Assembly (NCBI RefSeq): GCF_003966695.1
Contig: NZ_AP018828.1
Span: 960,001-1,024,000 of the forward strand
Source of the DNA: Asticcacaulis excentricus
GTDB lineage: Bacteria > Pseudomonadota > Alphaproteobacteria > Caulobacterales > Caulobacteraceae
Length of the DNA: 64,000 bases
Direction: 5' to 3'
Shown: positions 9,002-17,956 of the stretch, piece after piece
How the letters are laid out: each line of letters begins with the position of its first letter
Position numbering within the stretch: position 1 is the stretch's first letter
The notes under the pieces: model-generated
The model's input: the letters and a program-made list of their open reading frames with translations, nothing else
Databases searched by the model: none
Told to the model about the DNA's origin: nothing
Translations under genes and position numbers: made by a program

Positions 9002-10180
9002 TTAATTCGTACCCTTCTTCTGGTTCCAGGCGAAGGCCTTGGCCCCCCAGTAGTTCCACACGCCGCTGAGCAGCGCCGCCGAAATGCCGGCCGCGAACCA
9101 GTGGATACCGAAATAGTCCTTCAGCAGGATCGCCACCCCGAGGCTGAGCAGCGCCCCGATGGAACAGGCGAAGTAGAAGCCCAGCAGGCCGGTAAGCATC
9201 GGCCAGCCCTTCAGGCGCTTGTCGCGGAAGGTCAGGACGTTATTGATGTAGAAGTTCCACGTCATCGACAGCCAGATGGCCAGACCGTAGTTGATAATGT
9301 CGTCATAGCGCACCTGATAGCGATAGAGCGGCAGGCCACCATCGACGCGCAGCAGCGAATGGCTGAGCGCCAGAATAATCGCATAGACGAACGCACCCGA
9401 GACACCGACCAGCCCGAACAGCACAAAGCGCGCCGAGATGATGCCGTTGGTGGCCTTTTCGATCAGCAGCGCGCCGAGGTCGAGCACGACGCGGATATCG
9501 AGCTTGGATTCGCCGCCCTGACGCTGACGCAGAGAGGCCTTCACCTCGCCGAAGCGCGGGCGCACCTTGGTCGAAGCGACCAGATCGACCAGAATCTTGA
9601 ACCCTACGCCCGTCAGGTTGGGACGCGCGGTTTCGTACCAGTCGCGCGTCATCATGAAGCAGCCGCTCATGGGATCGGTCAGGGGCGCTTTCAGCACCAG
9701 ACCGGTGGCCAGCGTCGCCGCCTTGGAGCCCAGATCACGGATAAAGCTCAGGCCCGTATCCGTCTTGCCGATATAGCGTGAGGCGCAGACGAGGTCCTTG
9801 TCGCCGTTGAGGATCATGTCGGCCAGGGCGCGGATGGCCACGGGATCGTGCTGACCGTCGCCGTCCATGATCCCCAGCACGCGACCGCGCGCCATGTCCC
9901 AGCCGCGGATAGCCGCTGACGACAGACCACGCTCACCCTTGCGTACATACAGGCGCACGCGCGGATCGCTCTTACCCAGATCGCTCACTTCGGCGGCGGT
10001 ATTGTCCTTCGAATCGTCATCGACCACGAGGATTTCATAGTTGAGGCCGCTCAGGTGCCCGGCGATCTCGGTGATCACGCTGCGGATGGCCGCGCCTTCG
10101 TTCAGCGTGCAGATGATAAGGCTGAGATCGGGCGCGGCGGCGTCCGGGGCTTTGTCAGCGGCAAAATTTGCGTCTGGCAA
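9002..10180 (-). CDS. Polyprenyl-phosphate glycosyltransferase fused to GtrA membrane domain
   Basis: Residues 1-235 are a DPM1-type GT2 domain: LSLIICTLNEGAAI, YEILVVDDDSKDNT, GIMDGDGQHDP (the DxD region) and FKILVDLVA. Residues 240-392 form a four-helix GtrA domain (RFVLFGLVGVSGAFVYAII, then YGLAIWLSMTWNFYINNVLTF, GLLGFYFACSIGALLSLGVA and AAGISAALLSGVWNYWGAKA). Such fusions make and probably flip a polyprenyl-phosphate sugar. The start is set at TTG 10180, with CAGGAG six bases upstream; longer in-frame starts (10264, 10423) run into the divergent gene and encode no conserved residues. A TATAT-rich promoter lies near 10230. It is divergent from three tandem GT-C-like proteins that could use its lipid-linked sugar. 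Confidence 0.88.
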   Translation of the reverse strand: MPDANFAADKAPDAAAPDLSLIICTLNEGAAIRSVITEIAGHLSGLNYEILVVDDDSKDNTAAEVSDLGKSDPRVRLYVRKGERGLSSAAIRGWDMARGRVLGIMDGDGQHDPVAIRALADMILNGDKDLVCASRYIGKTDTGLSFIRDLGSKAATLATGLVLKAPLTDPMSGCFMMTRDWYETARPNLTGVGFKILVDLVASTKVRPRFGEVKASLRQRQGGESKLDIRVVLDLGALLIEKATNGIISARFVLFGLVGVSGAFVYAIILALSHSLLRVDGGLPLYRYQVRYDDIINYGLAIWLSMTWNFYINNVLTFRDKRLKGWPMLTGLLGFYFACSIGALLSLGVAILLKDYFGIHWFAAGISAALLSGVWNYWGAKAFAWNQKKGTN

Positions 10181-10324
10181 AAACAACTCCTGAAACTTAT
10201 GGTGCGGGCCTGTGGCCGTGTGGGTCGCGGTATATAACAAACTTTTGATTTGGCATAGCGGCATCAAAATGGCGCTCCGCCAACGCGGCCTTAAGCGGAG
10301 GTCAGCGGGCTTTTTGAGGTGTGG

Positions 10325-11548
10325 ATGAAACGGTTTCCCCCGGCGGTGCGTATTGGACTGATTGTCTTCGTCTTTTTCCTGCCGCTGCTCTCCGGTGTGT
10401 TGGGTAAGATCGCCAAATCCCACGCCTGGTTCGGTGATTATCGTGCCGTGGCCTGCGGCGCGCAGAAGGTCATTGACGGCGGCGCGCTGTACGATCTCAA
10501 CCTCAAATGCGCGGCGATGGAGGGCACGACGGCAGTCTATGTCTATCTGCCCGTCGTCGCCGAAGCCTTTGCCGGCGTGATTCGCCTGATCGGTCAGGAC
10601 GGCCTGATCTGGCTCTATGGCGCGCTCTATGTTCTCAGTCTGGCGGTCTTGCTGGGGGGCACATACGTCCTTTCGCGCAAAACGGGCGCAGGACCTGAGC
10701 CCGCCCGGCTAGATAAAATCCCCTTTGCCGCCTTCCTGACCGGCAGCGCCGTGGTGTGGGGCAATATCGCCGTCCTGTGCCACGCGGCGGTGCTGGCCTC
10801 AGCGCTGGTGGCCAAACGCTATCCGTGGCTGTTCGCGGCCGTGGTCGCCCTGTGCGGCGTCATCAAGCCGGTCTTCCTCACCTATCTGCTGGTGCTGCTG
10901 TTTATCGACCTGCCGCTGGGCAAGCGGCTCGGTTGGGCGGCCCTCGCCGCCATCGCCGGGCTTTTGCCCACCGTCCTGTTTGCCACCGACGGCTCGGCCC
11001 TGTCGCAAAGCTGGCGCGCCACCCTGTCGGGGTTTGTCTATACGACCACGCCGGGCGAAAGTTTTTACGGCTGGCTGGGCCTGTTGGGCCTGCGGGGCGA
11101 CAGTGTGGGGGCCAATCTGGGCTGGCTGGTCTTTGCAGGTCTAATGGCTTTGAGCGGGCTTGCCATCGCCGAAGGGTTGAAACTCGACACCCGCGCCCGC
11201 ATCTGGCTGGGCCTCAGCCTTGGCGTCCTGACCATTCCGCGCCTGATGTCGCAGGACGTGTTTCTGATCGGCGTCGGTCTGGCCTATATCGCGCTCTATA
11301 GCCCGTCGCTTAGCTCGGCTTCCAAACCCTTGAGCGTCCTGAAGGATCGCGGCCGTACGATTCTGACCGTCATCTGCGTCTTTTGCCTGATCGGCGGGGC
11401 CGCCGAACTGGGCGATTTCACCACGCGCATCAGTACGTTACTTTTAAGTCTTTACGTTCTGGCTGTAGGGGCCCTGACCTTTGCCCAGCGCCGCGACACC
11501 ATCCTCACCGCTCTCCTGTTCCGAAAGTCTGCCCGTGTCCCTGACTGA
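10325..11548 (+). CDS. Multi-pass membrane protein, GT87/DUF2029-like, paralogue 1 of 3
   Basis: A 407-residue protein with about ten hydrophobic segments. A periplasmic-loop region after TM1 carries FGDYRAVACGAQKVIDGGALYDL and AVYVYLPVVAEAF; the core has VVWGNIAVLCHAAV and GVIKPVFLTYLLVLLF; near the end comes TIPRLMSQDVFL. These match positions in the next two genes, so all three arose by duplication. The layout resembles GT-C glycosyltransferases (GT87, DUF2029) that use polyprenyl-phosphate sugars, but the identification is tentative. ATG 10325 is preferred over GTG 10319 because GAGG sits 5 bases upstream. The gene overlaps the next by 14 bases, indicating one operon. Confidence 0.75.
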   Translation: MKRFPPAVRIGLIVFVFFLPLLSGVLGKIAKSHAWFGDYRAVACGAQKVIDGGALYDLNLKCAAMEGTTAVYVYLPVVAEAFAGVIRLIGQDGLIWLYGALYVLSLAVLLGGTYVLSRKTGAGPEPARLDKIPFAAFLTGSAVVWGNIAVLCHAAVLASALVAKRYPWLFAAVVALCGVIKPVFLTYLLVLLFIDLPLGKRLGWAALAAIAGLLPTVLFATDGSALSQSWRATLSGFVYTTTPGESFYGWLGLLGLRGDSVGANLGWLVFAGLMALSGLAIAEGLKLDTRARIWLGLSLGVLTIPRLMSQDVFLIGVGLAYIALYSPSLSSASKPLSVLKDRGRTILTVICVFCLIGGAAELGDFTTRISTLLLSLYVLAVGALTFAQRRDTILTALLFRKSARVPD

Positions 11549-12791
11549 ATTTTTCCGCAAACCCCGTCCCGACGCCCTGACGTGGTTGCAGGCGCACACG
11601 CAGAAAAAATCCACGCGCTTCTGGTTTCTCTTCCTGATCAGCTTTTCGGTGGTCAGCCACCTGCTGGGGCGTCTGGTCAAGGGCAAGTGGTGGATGAACG
11701 ATTTTGACGCCCTGATATGCGGGGCCGACTATATGCGGCGCGGCCTGTCGCCCTATGCCTACGAACCGGCCTGCGAAGGCCTCAAGGCCGCGCCCTACGT
11801 CTATGCGCCGCAGATCGGTGAATTCCTGCGCCCGATTATCGAGGTGACGGGGCTGACCGGGGCGCGCTGGCTCTATGCGCCGTTTCTGATCGCCGCTCTG
11901 CTGGTGATAGCGTGGTACGGGCTGAAACGCAGCTTCCCCAACCTGCCGCTGCATATCCGCCTGCTGGGCTATACCATCGTCTCTGGCTCAGCGGTATCGT
12001 GCGGCAATATCGCCGTCATCTGTCACGCCGCCGCCATCGGCACAGCCCTGATGATCCGCCGCACCCGCTTGCCCTTCCTGCTGGTCGTGCTGGTGTCGTC
12101 GATCATCAAGCCGGTCTTCCTGACCTATCTGATCGTGCTGATGTATGACGTGCGGCCCCTGCGCTCGCGGCTATTGTGGTCCGCCGCCGGGGCCGTCATC
12201 GGCATCGGCCTCTATGTGTGGATCAGCCGCACCGCCGGGCCGCTGTATGAGGTGTGGCAAAAGACCATCTACGACATCACCCTGATCGAACAGCCGGGCT
12301 ATACCCTGCTCGCCTGGGCCGAATGGGTCGGCCTGACCATAGATCATCCCGCCACCCTGATCGCCTTTGCCGTCTATTTCCCGATCATGGCGCTGGCCGG
12401 GCTTCTGCTCTGTGATCTGGGCAAGCTCAGTCTCGATACGCGCCTCCTGATCGGGCTCGGCATGGCACAACTGATCAATCCGCGCATGATGTCCTACGAC
12501 ATGCTGTTCCTGCCAACCATGCTGGCGGCGGTCGTTATGGTGGCGCGCGATTACGGTGAGCGCACCTTTTCTCAGGTATCGTGGACGTTTTTGTGGATCG
12601 GTGTTGCGGGCTTTTTCATGGCTGTCTTACCCATCAAGGACTTCAAGCCCGCCGACATCATGTCCCCGGCCTTTGTCGCCCTTGTCCTGTGGGTCAGCCT
12701 GATCGTGATCCGGCAAAACAAGGATATTATCCAGCAGGCCCTGAAAAATCCTAAGCCTTTCCTGGGTGATATTATACAGGGACGCCTGTAG
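11535..12791 (+). CDS. Multi-pass membrane protein, GT87/DUF2029-like, paralogue 2 of 3
   Basis: A 418-residue membrane protein. Shared motifs with its neighbours: WWMNDFDALICGADYMRRG, then PYVYAPQIGEF, VSCGNIAVICHAAA, SSIIKPVFLTYLIVLMYD and QLINPRMMSYDMLFLP. The conserved Asp in NDFDA and the NPR..xYD motif are candidates for catalytic or substrate residues. The GTG at 11535 lies inside the end of the preceding gene (14-base overlap); a longer start at 11481 would overlap more. The C-terminal tail is soluble and basic (RQNKDIIQQALKNPKPF). Function by inference: transfer of a lipid-linked sugar to an unknown envelope acceptor. Confidence 0.75.
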   Translation: MSLTEFFRKPRPDALTWLQAHTQKKSTRFWFLFLISFSVVSHLLGRLVKGKWWMNDFDALICGADYMRRGLSPYAYEPACEGLKAAPYVYAPQIGEFLRPIIEVTGLTGARWLYAPFLIAALLVIAWYGLKRSFPNLPLHIRLLGYTIVSGSAVSCGNIAVICHAAAIGTALMIRRTRLPFLLVVLVSSIIKPVFLTYLIVLMYDVRPLRSRLLWSAAGAVIGIGLYVWISRTAGPLYEVWQKTIYDITLIEQPGYTLLAWAEWVGLTIDHPATLIAFAVYFPIMALAGLLLCDLGKLSLDTRLLIGLGMAQLINPRMMSYDMLFLPTMLAAVVMVARDYGERTFSQVSWTFLWIGVAGFFMAVLPIKDFKPADIMSPAFVALVLWVSLIVIRQNKDIIQQALKNPKPFLGDIIQGRL

Positions 12792-12930
12792 GCCCAGACA
12801 CCAAAACACACAGTAACCGACATCATTGCCCCGGTTTTGCCACGACTGCGAACCGCCGGACACAGAGTCTCCTTAGTTTCATCCACATGAGCGGCGACCT
12901 GTCTTTTCTTTCGATACAGAGAGAAAAGAG

Positions 12931-14148
12931 ATGGCCCCCAGTCCCCGCCTGACGCACCTGCCGCCTTTGTGGTGGGGTATTCTATGTTCGCTTCCGGTCG
13001 TGAGCGGGCTGATAGGGCGCTTTATCCGCCAGACGCCGGGTTTTGAGGACTTCGATGCCGTCACCTGCGCGGGTGTGACCCTGCTGAAAGGCGGCAATCC
13101 TTACGACCTCACCCCGGCCTGTGCAGGGTTGAAAAGTGCAACCTTTGTCTATGCGCCGCCGGTCGCCGAAGGCGTGGCCTTTGTCATCGCGCATCTGGGG
13201 GCCGACGGATACCGGCTGCTGTTTGGCGGTCTGTGGCTGCTGGCGCTTTGCGGGCTGAGCGCCTATGCCGTCAAATTCGCCCTGCCGGAGGTCGATATCC
13301 GGCTGAAACTGCCCCTGCTGGCCCTGTTTACCGGTGGGTGCATCGCCTGCGGCAATATCGCCATCCTGCTGCATGGCGGGGTGCTGTTGGGGGCGTTCAG
13401 CCTGCCGCGACGGGTGTGGCCGTTTGTGCTGACCGTCACCGTCGTCAGCCTGATCAAGCCCGTCCTTCTGACCTATCTGATCGTTCTGGCTTATATGGAC
13501 CGGCCCCTACGCTGGCGCATGGGGAGGACAGCAGCGGGCGTCGTGGCGGGCCTGAGCCTCAGCCTATGGGTGCTGCACAGCCCTTCGCCGCTTACCCCGC
13601 TGTGGAAGGACACCCTGTCGCAGGTGGTGCTCAGCGACCAGACGGGCATCAGCTATTTTGGCTGGCTGCACAGTTGGGGCATAGACAGCACCTCGCCTGT
13701 GGCCCTGTCGCTTCTGCCTGTGGTGATGGGGACGCTGGCCCTGTCGGGGCTGGCTCTGGCGGAACTGGGGCAGCTCAGCAGAAATGAACGGCTGGTTCTG
13801 GGGCTGGGGCTGGCGCAGTTGCTCAACCCGCGCCTGATGGATTACGACCTGCTGCTGGTGGTGCCCTTTGGCGCACTGCTGGCGCATCTGGTCGCGCGGC
13901 AGGGCGGCCGCTGGCCCAGCGTCAGCACGTGGGGGCTGATCGGCCTGACCGGGAGCATATTGGTGCTGAACGAGATCGAGCAGCGCGCCATCCTGCCCGT
14001 GCCCCTGAGCTTGCACCTGATGAGCCTTGTAACCGTCGCGCTGGCCGGCACGCTGGCCTTTCAACAGCGGGCACAGGTGGTGCGTACCATGACGGGTCTC
14101 CTGCCACTGCGGGGCAGACGGCTGCCGCCCCTGCCCGCAGCGGAATGA
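12931..14148 (+). CDS. Multi-pass membrane protein, GT87/DUF2029-like, paralogue 3 of 3
   Basis: A 405-residue protein, about ten TM segments, again with FEDFDAVTCAGVTLLKGG, then ATFVYAPPVAEGV, CIACGNIAILLHGGV, SLIKPVLLTYLIVLAYMDR and QLLNPRLMDYDLLLVV. It is separated from paralogue 2 by 139 bases with AGAGAAAAGAG just before its ATG, so it may have its own promoter as well as read-through. A strong terminator follows directly. With the divergent GtrA-fusion glycosyltransferase this makes a small glycosylation locus. Substrate and acceptor cannot be read from the sequence. Confidence 0.78.
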   Translation: MAPSPRLTHLPPLWWGILCSLPVVSGLIGRFIRQTPGFEDFDAVTCAGVTLLKGGNPYDLTPACAGLKSATFVYAPPVAEGVAFVIAHLGADGYRLLFGGLWLLALCGLSAYAVKFALPEVDIRLKLPLLALFTGGCIACGNIAILLHGGVLLGAFSLPRRVWPFVLTVTVVSLIKPVLLTYLIVLAYMDRPLRWRMGRTAAGVVAGLSLSLWVLHSPSPLTPLWKDTLSQVVLSDQTGISYFGWLHSWGIDSTSPVALSLLPVVMGTLALSGLALAELGQLSRNERLVLGLGLAQLLNPRLMDYDLLLVVPFGALLAHLVARQGGRWPSVSTWGLIGLTGSILVLNEIEQRAILPVPLSLHLMSLVTVALAGTLAFQQRAQVVRTMTGLLPLRGRRLPPLPAAE

Positions 14149-14151
14149 AAA

Positions 14152-14177
14152 AAAGCCCCGGTGTGCGCCGGGGCTTT
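14152..14177 (+). terminator. Intrinsic terminator of the GT87-like operon
   Basis: AAAGCCCCGG / CCGGGGCTTT with a 6-base loop, starting 4 bases after the stop of paralogue 3. Because it has A's before and T's after the stem it can work on both strands. Confidence 0.85.
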
Positions 14178-14180
14178 GGG

Positions 14181-14286
14181 TTAGAGCGACATTTCGTTCA
14201 TTCTGAATCGAAATGTCGCTCTAAATTTTTGTTTTGTCGCGTTTTTTTACGCTCAACCGGTATCCACTTGAGCGAAAAACGCTCTA
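14181..14286 (-). repeat. Two-hairpin dispersed repeat (copy 1)
   Basis: Read on the minus strand: AGAGCG, a first hairpin (AGAGCGTTTTTCGCTCAAG...), the linker CGCGACAAAACAAAAATTTA, then a perfect 16-bp hairpin (TTAGAGCGACATTTCG and complement at 14181-14196 / 14209-14224). The valS stop codon TAG is formed by the TAGAGCG end of the element. Other copies: 19542, 27580, 46806 and 61551; half copy at 24895. Confidence 0.8.
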
Positions 14287-17073
14287 AAGGGCCGCTTTCA
14301 GCCGTTCCAGCGCCGCTGACAGGCGGGCCTTGCCGTCTTCGGCGTCTTTCAGGCGCTCCTGATTCTCGGTGATCACCTCTTCCGGGGCCTTTTTAACAAA
14401 CTCCGGGTTATCGAGTTTGCGCCTGGTCCCTTCGATCGTCTTGTCAAAGGCGGCGATGTCCTTGGCCAATCGCGCCGCCTCGGCCTTGAGGTCGATAAAC
14501 TCGGCCACGCTGAGGTTGCCGGTCGCCTCGGCGATCACGAAGGGCACAGAGCCGACAGGGGCCGTTTCGGCCACGCCGACCTCGCCCAGACGCCCCAGGA
14601 AGAGGATCAGGTCGCGGTGCGTGCTCAGCCAGCCCTGCGTCTGCGCCCCGGCCCCGGTGAGGGTCAGCGGCACCTTGGCAGAGCCCGGCACATTCATTTC
14701 CGAACGCACGCTGCGCACTTCGGAAATCAGCTCGATCAGCCAGTTGATCTCGGTATCCGCCGCGGCATCAATCGCCGCCGCGTCATAGACCGGCCACTGT
14801 TCGACGATCAGCGCATTGGCGCGGCCATCGGTTGCCGCCCATAGTTCTTCGGTGATGAAGGGCATGACCGGATGCAGCAGGATCAGGCACTGATCCAGCA
14901 CCCACGCCGTCATAGCGCGGATTTCGGCCTTGGCCTCGGCATCTTCGCCGTTGAGGATCGGCTTCGACAGTTCGACGTACCAGTCGCAAACGACGTTCCA
15001 CACGAACTTATACAGGGCATTGGCTGCGTCATCGAAGGCGCAGGCTTCCAGCGCTTCGGTGACGATCTTCACCGTCTTGTGCGTCTCGCCACGAATCCAG
15101 CGGCTGAGCGTCAACTTGACCGCCGACGGGTCGAAGCCGGCCACCGCCGCACACTCGTTCATCTGGGCAAAGCGGTGGGCGTTCCACAGCTTGGTGCCGA
15201 AATTGCGATAGCCTTCAATGCGTTGTTTGGCCAACTTGATGTCCCGGCCCTGCCCCGACATGGCGGTCAGGGTAAAGCGCAGAGCGTCGGCACCGAATTC
15301 GTCGATCAGGACCAGCGGGTCCATGACATTGCCCTTCGACTTCGACATCTTCTGGCCCTTCTCGTCGCGGACAAGGGCGTTGATAAAGACGCGCTGGAAC
15401 GGGGCCTTACCGGTAAAGTGCAGGCCCATCATCATCATGCGGGCGACCCAGAAGAAGATGATGTCGAACCCGGTGACCAGCGTGTGGGTGGGGTAGAAGC
15501 GCTCCAGATCGCGCGTCTGTTCCGGCCAGCCCATGGTCGAAAACGGCCACAGGGCCGACGAGAACCAGGTGTCGAGAACGTCTTCATCTTGCCAGATAGG
15601 CCAGACTTTTTCACCCTCGTTAGTCTCCGCCGCTAGCATAACCGCTTCGGTGTAGCTACCGACCACAACTACTTTCTCCGCATAGAGTTTTTCCGCAGCA
15701 GTAATGGCTTTTTGCTCGGACTCTTCGACGAAAATAGCCGGTGTTTGAGAATTATCCTTCTCAAAGCCAAACCACGCCGGGATGCGGTGGCCCCACCAGA
15801 GCTGGCGTGAAATGCACCACGGCTCGATATTGCGCAGCCACTCAAAGTACGTCTTTTCCCAGTTCTTCGGCTCAAACACCGTGCGGCCGTCTTCGACGGC
15901 GGCCAGCGCCTCCTTGGCCAGCTCACCGGCATTGACGTACCACTGATCGGTCAGGAAGGGCTCGATCACCACACCCGACCGGTCGCCGTGCGGCACCATG
16001 TGTTTGGTCTTTTCTATGGCTTTCAGCCAGCCCTCTTCCTCGGCGCGGGCGATGATCGCCTTGCGCGCCGCGAAACGGTCCTGACCGCGATAGGCCTCGG
16101 GCACCTCGTCGTTGAGGGTGGCGAACGGCGTCAGAATATTGATCAGCGGCAGGTTATGCCGTTTGCCGACCTGAAAATCGTTGAAATCGTGCGCCGGGGT
16201 GATCTTCACCGCGCCGGAGCCCTTGGTCGGGTCGGCATAGTCGTCGCCGACGATGGGGATGCGACGCCCGGTGATCGGCAGAATAACGTGCTTGCCGATC
16301 AGTGCTTTATAACGCTCATCGTCCGGATGCACGGCCACGGCGGTGTCGCCCAGCATCGTCTCCGGGCGGGTGGTCGCCACGACGATATAGTCGCGCGTTT
16401 CCAGCGTTTCATGGCCCTCTTCGTCCTTAACCGGATAGTCGAAGGTCACGCCGTCAGCCAGCTTATAGGCAAAGTGCCAATAATGGCCATCGACCTCCTT
16501 TTGCTCGACCTCAAGGTCGGAGATGGCGGTCTGGAAATGCGGGTCCCAGTTGACCAGACGCTTGTCGCGGTAGATCAGGCCTTCTTTATACAGTTGCACG
16601 AAGACCTTGCGCACGGCGGCCGACAGACCTTCATCCAGCGTGAAGCGTTCGCGCGACCAGTCACACGACGCCCCCAGACGGCGCAACTGGCCCTGAATGG
16701 TGCCGCTGCTCTCGGCCTTCCACTGCCACACCTTTTCGACAAAGGCCTCGCGGCCCATATCGCGGCGACCGACATTGCCGGCGGCGGCCAGTTGACGTTC
16801 GACCACCATCTGCGTGGCGATGCCCGCGTGGTCCGTGCCGGGCAGCCACAGGGCCGCCTTGCCACGCATCCGCTCAAAGCGCGTCAGCACGTCCTGAAGC
16901 GTGTTGTTCAGGGCGTGGCCGATATGCAGGCTGCCCGTCACATTGGGCGGCGGGATGACGATGGAAAAGGGTACGGCGCCTTCGTCCTCGCTCGGCTTGA
17001 ACGCACCGGACGTTTCCCACATCTCATAGAGGCGCGGTTCAACGGTTTTGGGGTCGAAGGTCTTTTCCAGCAT
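14284..17073 (-). CDS. valS: Valyl-tRNA synthetase
   Basis: A 929-residue class I synthetase that charges tRNA-Val. It has the HIGH motif in [17 protein letters not shown] near the N-terminus, the KMSKS loop in [15 protein letters not shown], the CP1 editing domain ([19 protein letters not shown]), the anticodon-binding domain, and the C-terminal coiled coil ([19 protein letters not shown]...). The ATG at 17073 ([17 protein letters not shown]) matches the family start and has GAAAAG before it; an in-frame ATG at 17094 is also possible. The TAG stop is contributed by a dispersed repeat. It sits downstream of popZ, as in Caulobacter. Confidence 0.97.
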   Translation of the reverse strand: MLEKTFDPKTVEPRLYEMWETSGAFKPSEDEGAVPFSIVIPPPNVTGSLHIGHALNNTLQDVLTRFERMRGKAALWLPGTDHAGIATQMVVERQLAAAGNVGRRDMGREAFVEKVWQWKAESSGTIQGQLRRLGASCDWSRERFTLDEGLSAAVRKVFVQLYKEGLIYRDKRLVNWDPHFQTAISDLEVEQKEVDGHYWHFAYKLADGVTFDYPVKDEEGHETLETRDYIVVATTRPETMLGDTAVAVHPDDERYKALIGKHVILPITGRRIPIVGDDYADPTKGSGAVKITPAHDFNDFQVGKRHNLPLINILTPFATLNDEVPEAYRGQDRFAARKAIIARAEEEGWLKAIEKTKHMVPHGDRSGVVIEPFLTDQWYVNAGELAKEALAAVEDGRTVFEPKNWEKTYFEWLRNIEPWCISRQLWWGHRIPAWFGFEKDNSQTPAIFVEESEQKAITAAEKLYAEKVVVVGSYTEAVMLAAETNEGEKVWPIWQDEDVLDTWFSSALWPFSTMGWPEQTRDLERFYPTHTLVTGFDIIFFWVARMMMMGLHFTGKAPFQRVFINALVRDEKGQKMSKSKGNVMDPLVLIDEFGADALRFTLTAMSGQGRDIKLAKQRIEGYRNFGTKLWNAHRFAQMNECAAVAGFDPSAVKLTLSRWIRGETHKTVKIVTEALEACAFDDAANALYKFVWNVVCDWYVELSKPILNGEDAEAKAEIRAMTAWVLDQCLILLHPVMPFITEELWAATDGRANALIVEQWPVYDAAAIDAAADTEINWLIELISEVRSVRSEMNVPGSAKVPLTLTGAGAQTQGWLSTHRDLILFLGRLGEVGVAETAPVGSVPFVIAEATGNLSVAEFIDLKAEAARLAKDIAAFDKTIEGTRRKLDNPEFVKKAPEEVITENQERLKDAEDGKARLSAALERLKAAL

Positions 17074-17104
17074 GGTCTTTTCGCGTGTAAGCATGAAACA
17101 GAAA

Positions 17105-17134
17105 GAGCGGCGTCCTTAACACAGGACGCCGCTC
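17105..17134 (-). terminator. Hairpin between popZ and valS
   Basis: GAGCGGCGTCC / GGACGCCGCTC, 11-bp stem with an 8-base loop, followed on the minus strand by TTTCTGTTTC. It lies 28 bases after the popZ stop and 31 bases before valS, so it may end the popZ message or attenuate read-through. Confidence 0.6.
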
Positions 17135-17162
17135 CGGTAACAGGTAAAAAAGCGTTTTGCGC

Positions 17163-17714
17163 TTAACGGCGCGCCTGGCGGGCCAGACGTTCCACTTCCT
17201 CACGCACCGCCGTTTCGACGATGGCCGGCAGATTGCCGTCCAGCCAGTCTTGCAGCATCGGGCGCAGGATTTCGGTCAGCAGGTCTTCGATCGAGCGGCC
17301 TTCGCGCGGCAGCAGGCTGGCGCTGGTCAGTTGGCCAAAAGCCGAGACCGCGCTCTGTACCGTGCGCTCTGACACGAGGTGCGAAGTGGTTTCGTAATCG
17401 ACGCGCGGAGCGGGTTTCGGCGCGGGCTTGGGGGCCACAGCCACCGGTTCCGGATCAAAGGCGTCGATATCGCCGATCGACACGGCGGGCTTCGGCGTCG
17501 CCACCGGTGTCGTCAGTTCCAGCACGTCCTCTTCTTCGACTTCCGGCTCATCTTCCGGTTCGTCAAAGGCGACTTCGGGTTCGGGCTCAGCCGCAACGAC
17601 TTCGGGCTCAGGCTCAGGCTTGGCCTTTTCTTCCGGGGCATCGTCCTCGGAAATGATCCGGCGGATCGAGGCGAGGATTTCCTCCATCGTGGGTTCGTGG
17701 GCGGTTTCGGACAT
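17163..17714 (-). CDS. popZ: Polar organising protein PopZ
   Basis: A 183-residue PopZ (DUF2497) homologue. The N-terminal interaction helix EPTMEEILASIRRIISEDDA (residues 7-26) is essentially that of Caulobacter PopZ. A Pro/Glu-rich disordered linker follows (residues 27-105). The C-terminal oligomerisation helices are present: HLVSERTVQSAVSAFGQLTS, EDLLTEILRPMLQDWLDGNL and PAIVETAVREEVERLA. PopZ self-assembles into a polar matrix that anchors the ParB-parS centromere and recruits cell-cycle kinases. It lies upstream of valS with a hairpin between them, and follows the minus-strand tolC-like gene. The call is strong by motif and neighbours. Confidence 0.95.
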   Translation of the reverse strand: MSETAHEPTMEEILASIRRIISEDDAPEEKAKPEPEPEVVAAEPEPEVAFDEPEDEPEVEEEDVLELTTPVATPKPAVSIGDIDAFDPEPVAVAPKPAPKPAPRVDYETTSHLVSERTVQSAVSAFGQLTSASLLPREGRSIEDLLTEILRPMLQDWLDGNLPAIVETAVREEVERLARQARR

Positions 17715-17956
17715 GTCGGTGAATCACTCGAAAAGGATAGTCTGTGCCATAAAGACACGGCTCAGGGGTTTTTGGCAACTGTTAAGCGATCTTTATGCGC
17801 CCTATTTTCGCCTGACAGGCTCATTCCCCACCTGTCGGAATCATCACGATAAGTGTGCGACCAACAGGGTTAACAAAATTTGAAGCCGACCGGCAAAAGA
17901 AAGGGCGGAAAGGCCTGAACCTCTCCGCCCGCATTGGCTCTGTACCTGTACAGTTC

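Noticed and set aside
17074-17162. T-box leader before valS
   Set aside because: No T-box sequence; the hairpin there is better explained as the popZ terminator.
15988-17166. 392-codon plus-strand frame over valS
   Set aside because: Antisense shadow of a clear valS gene.
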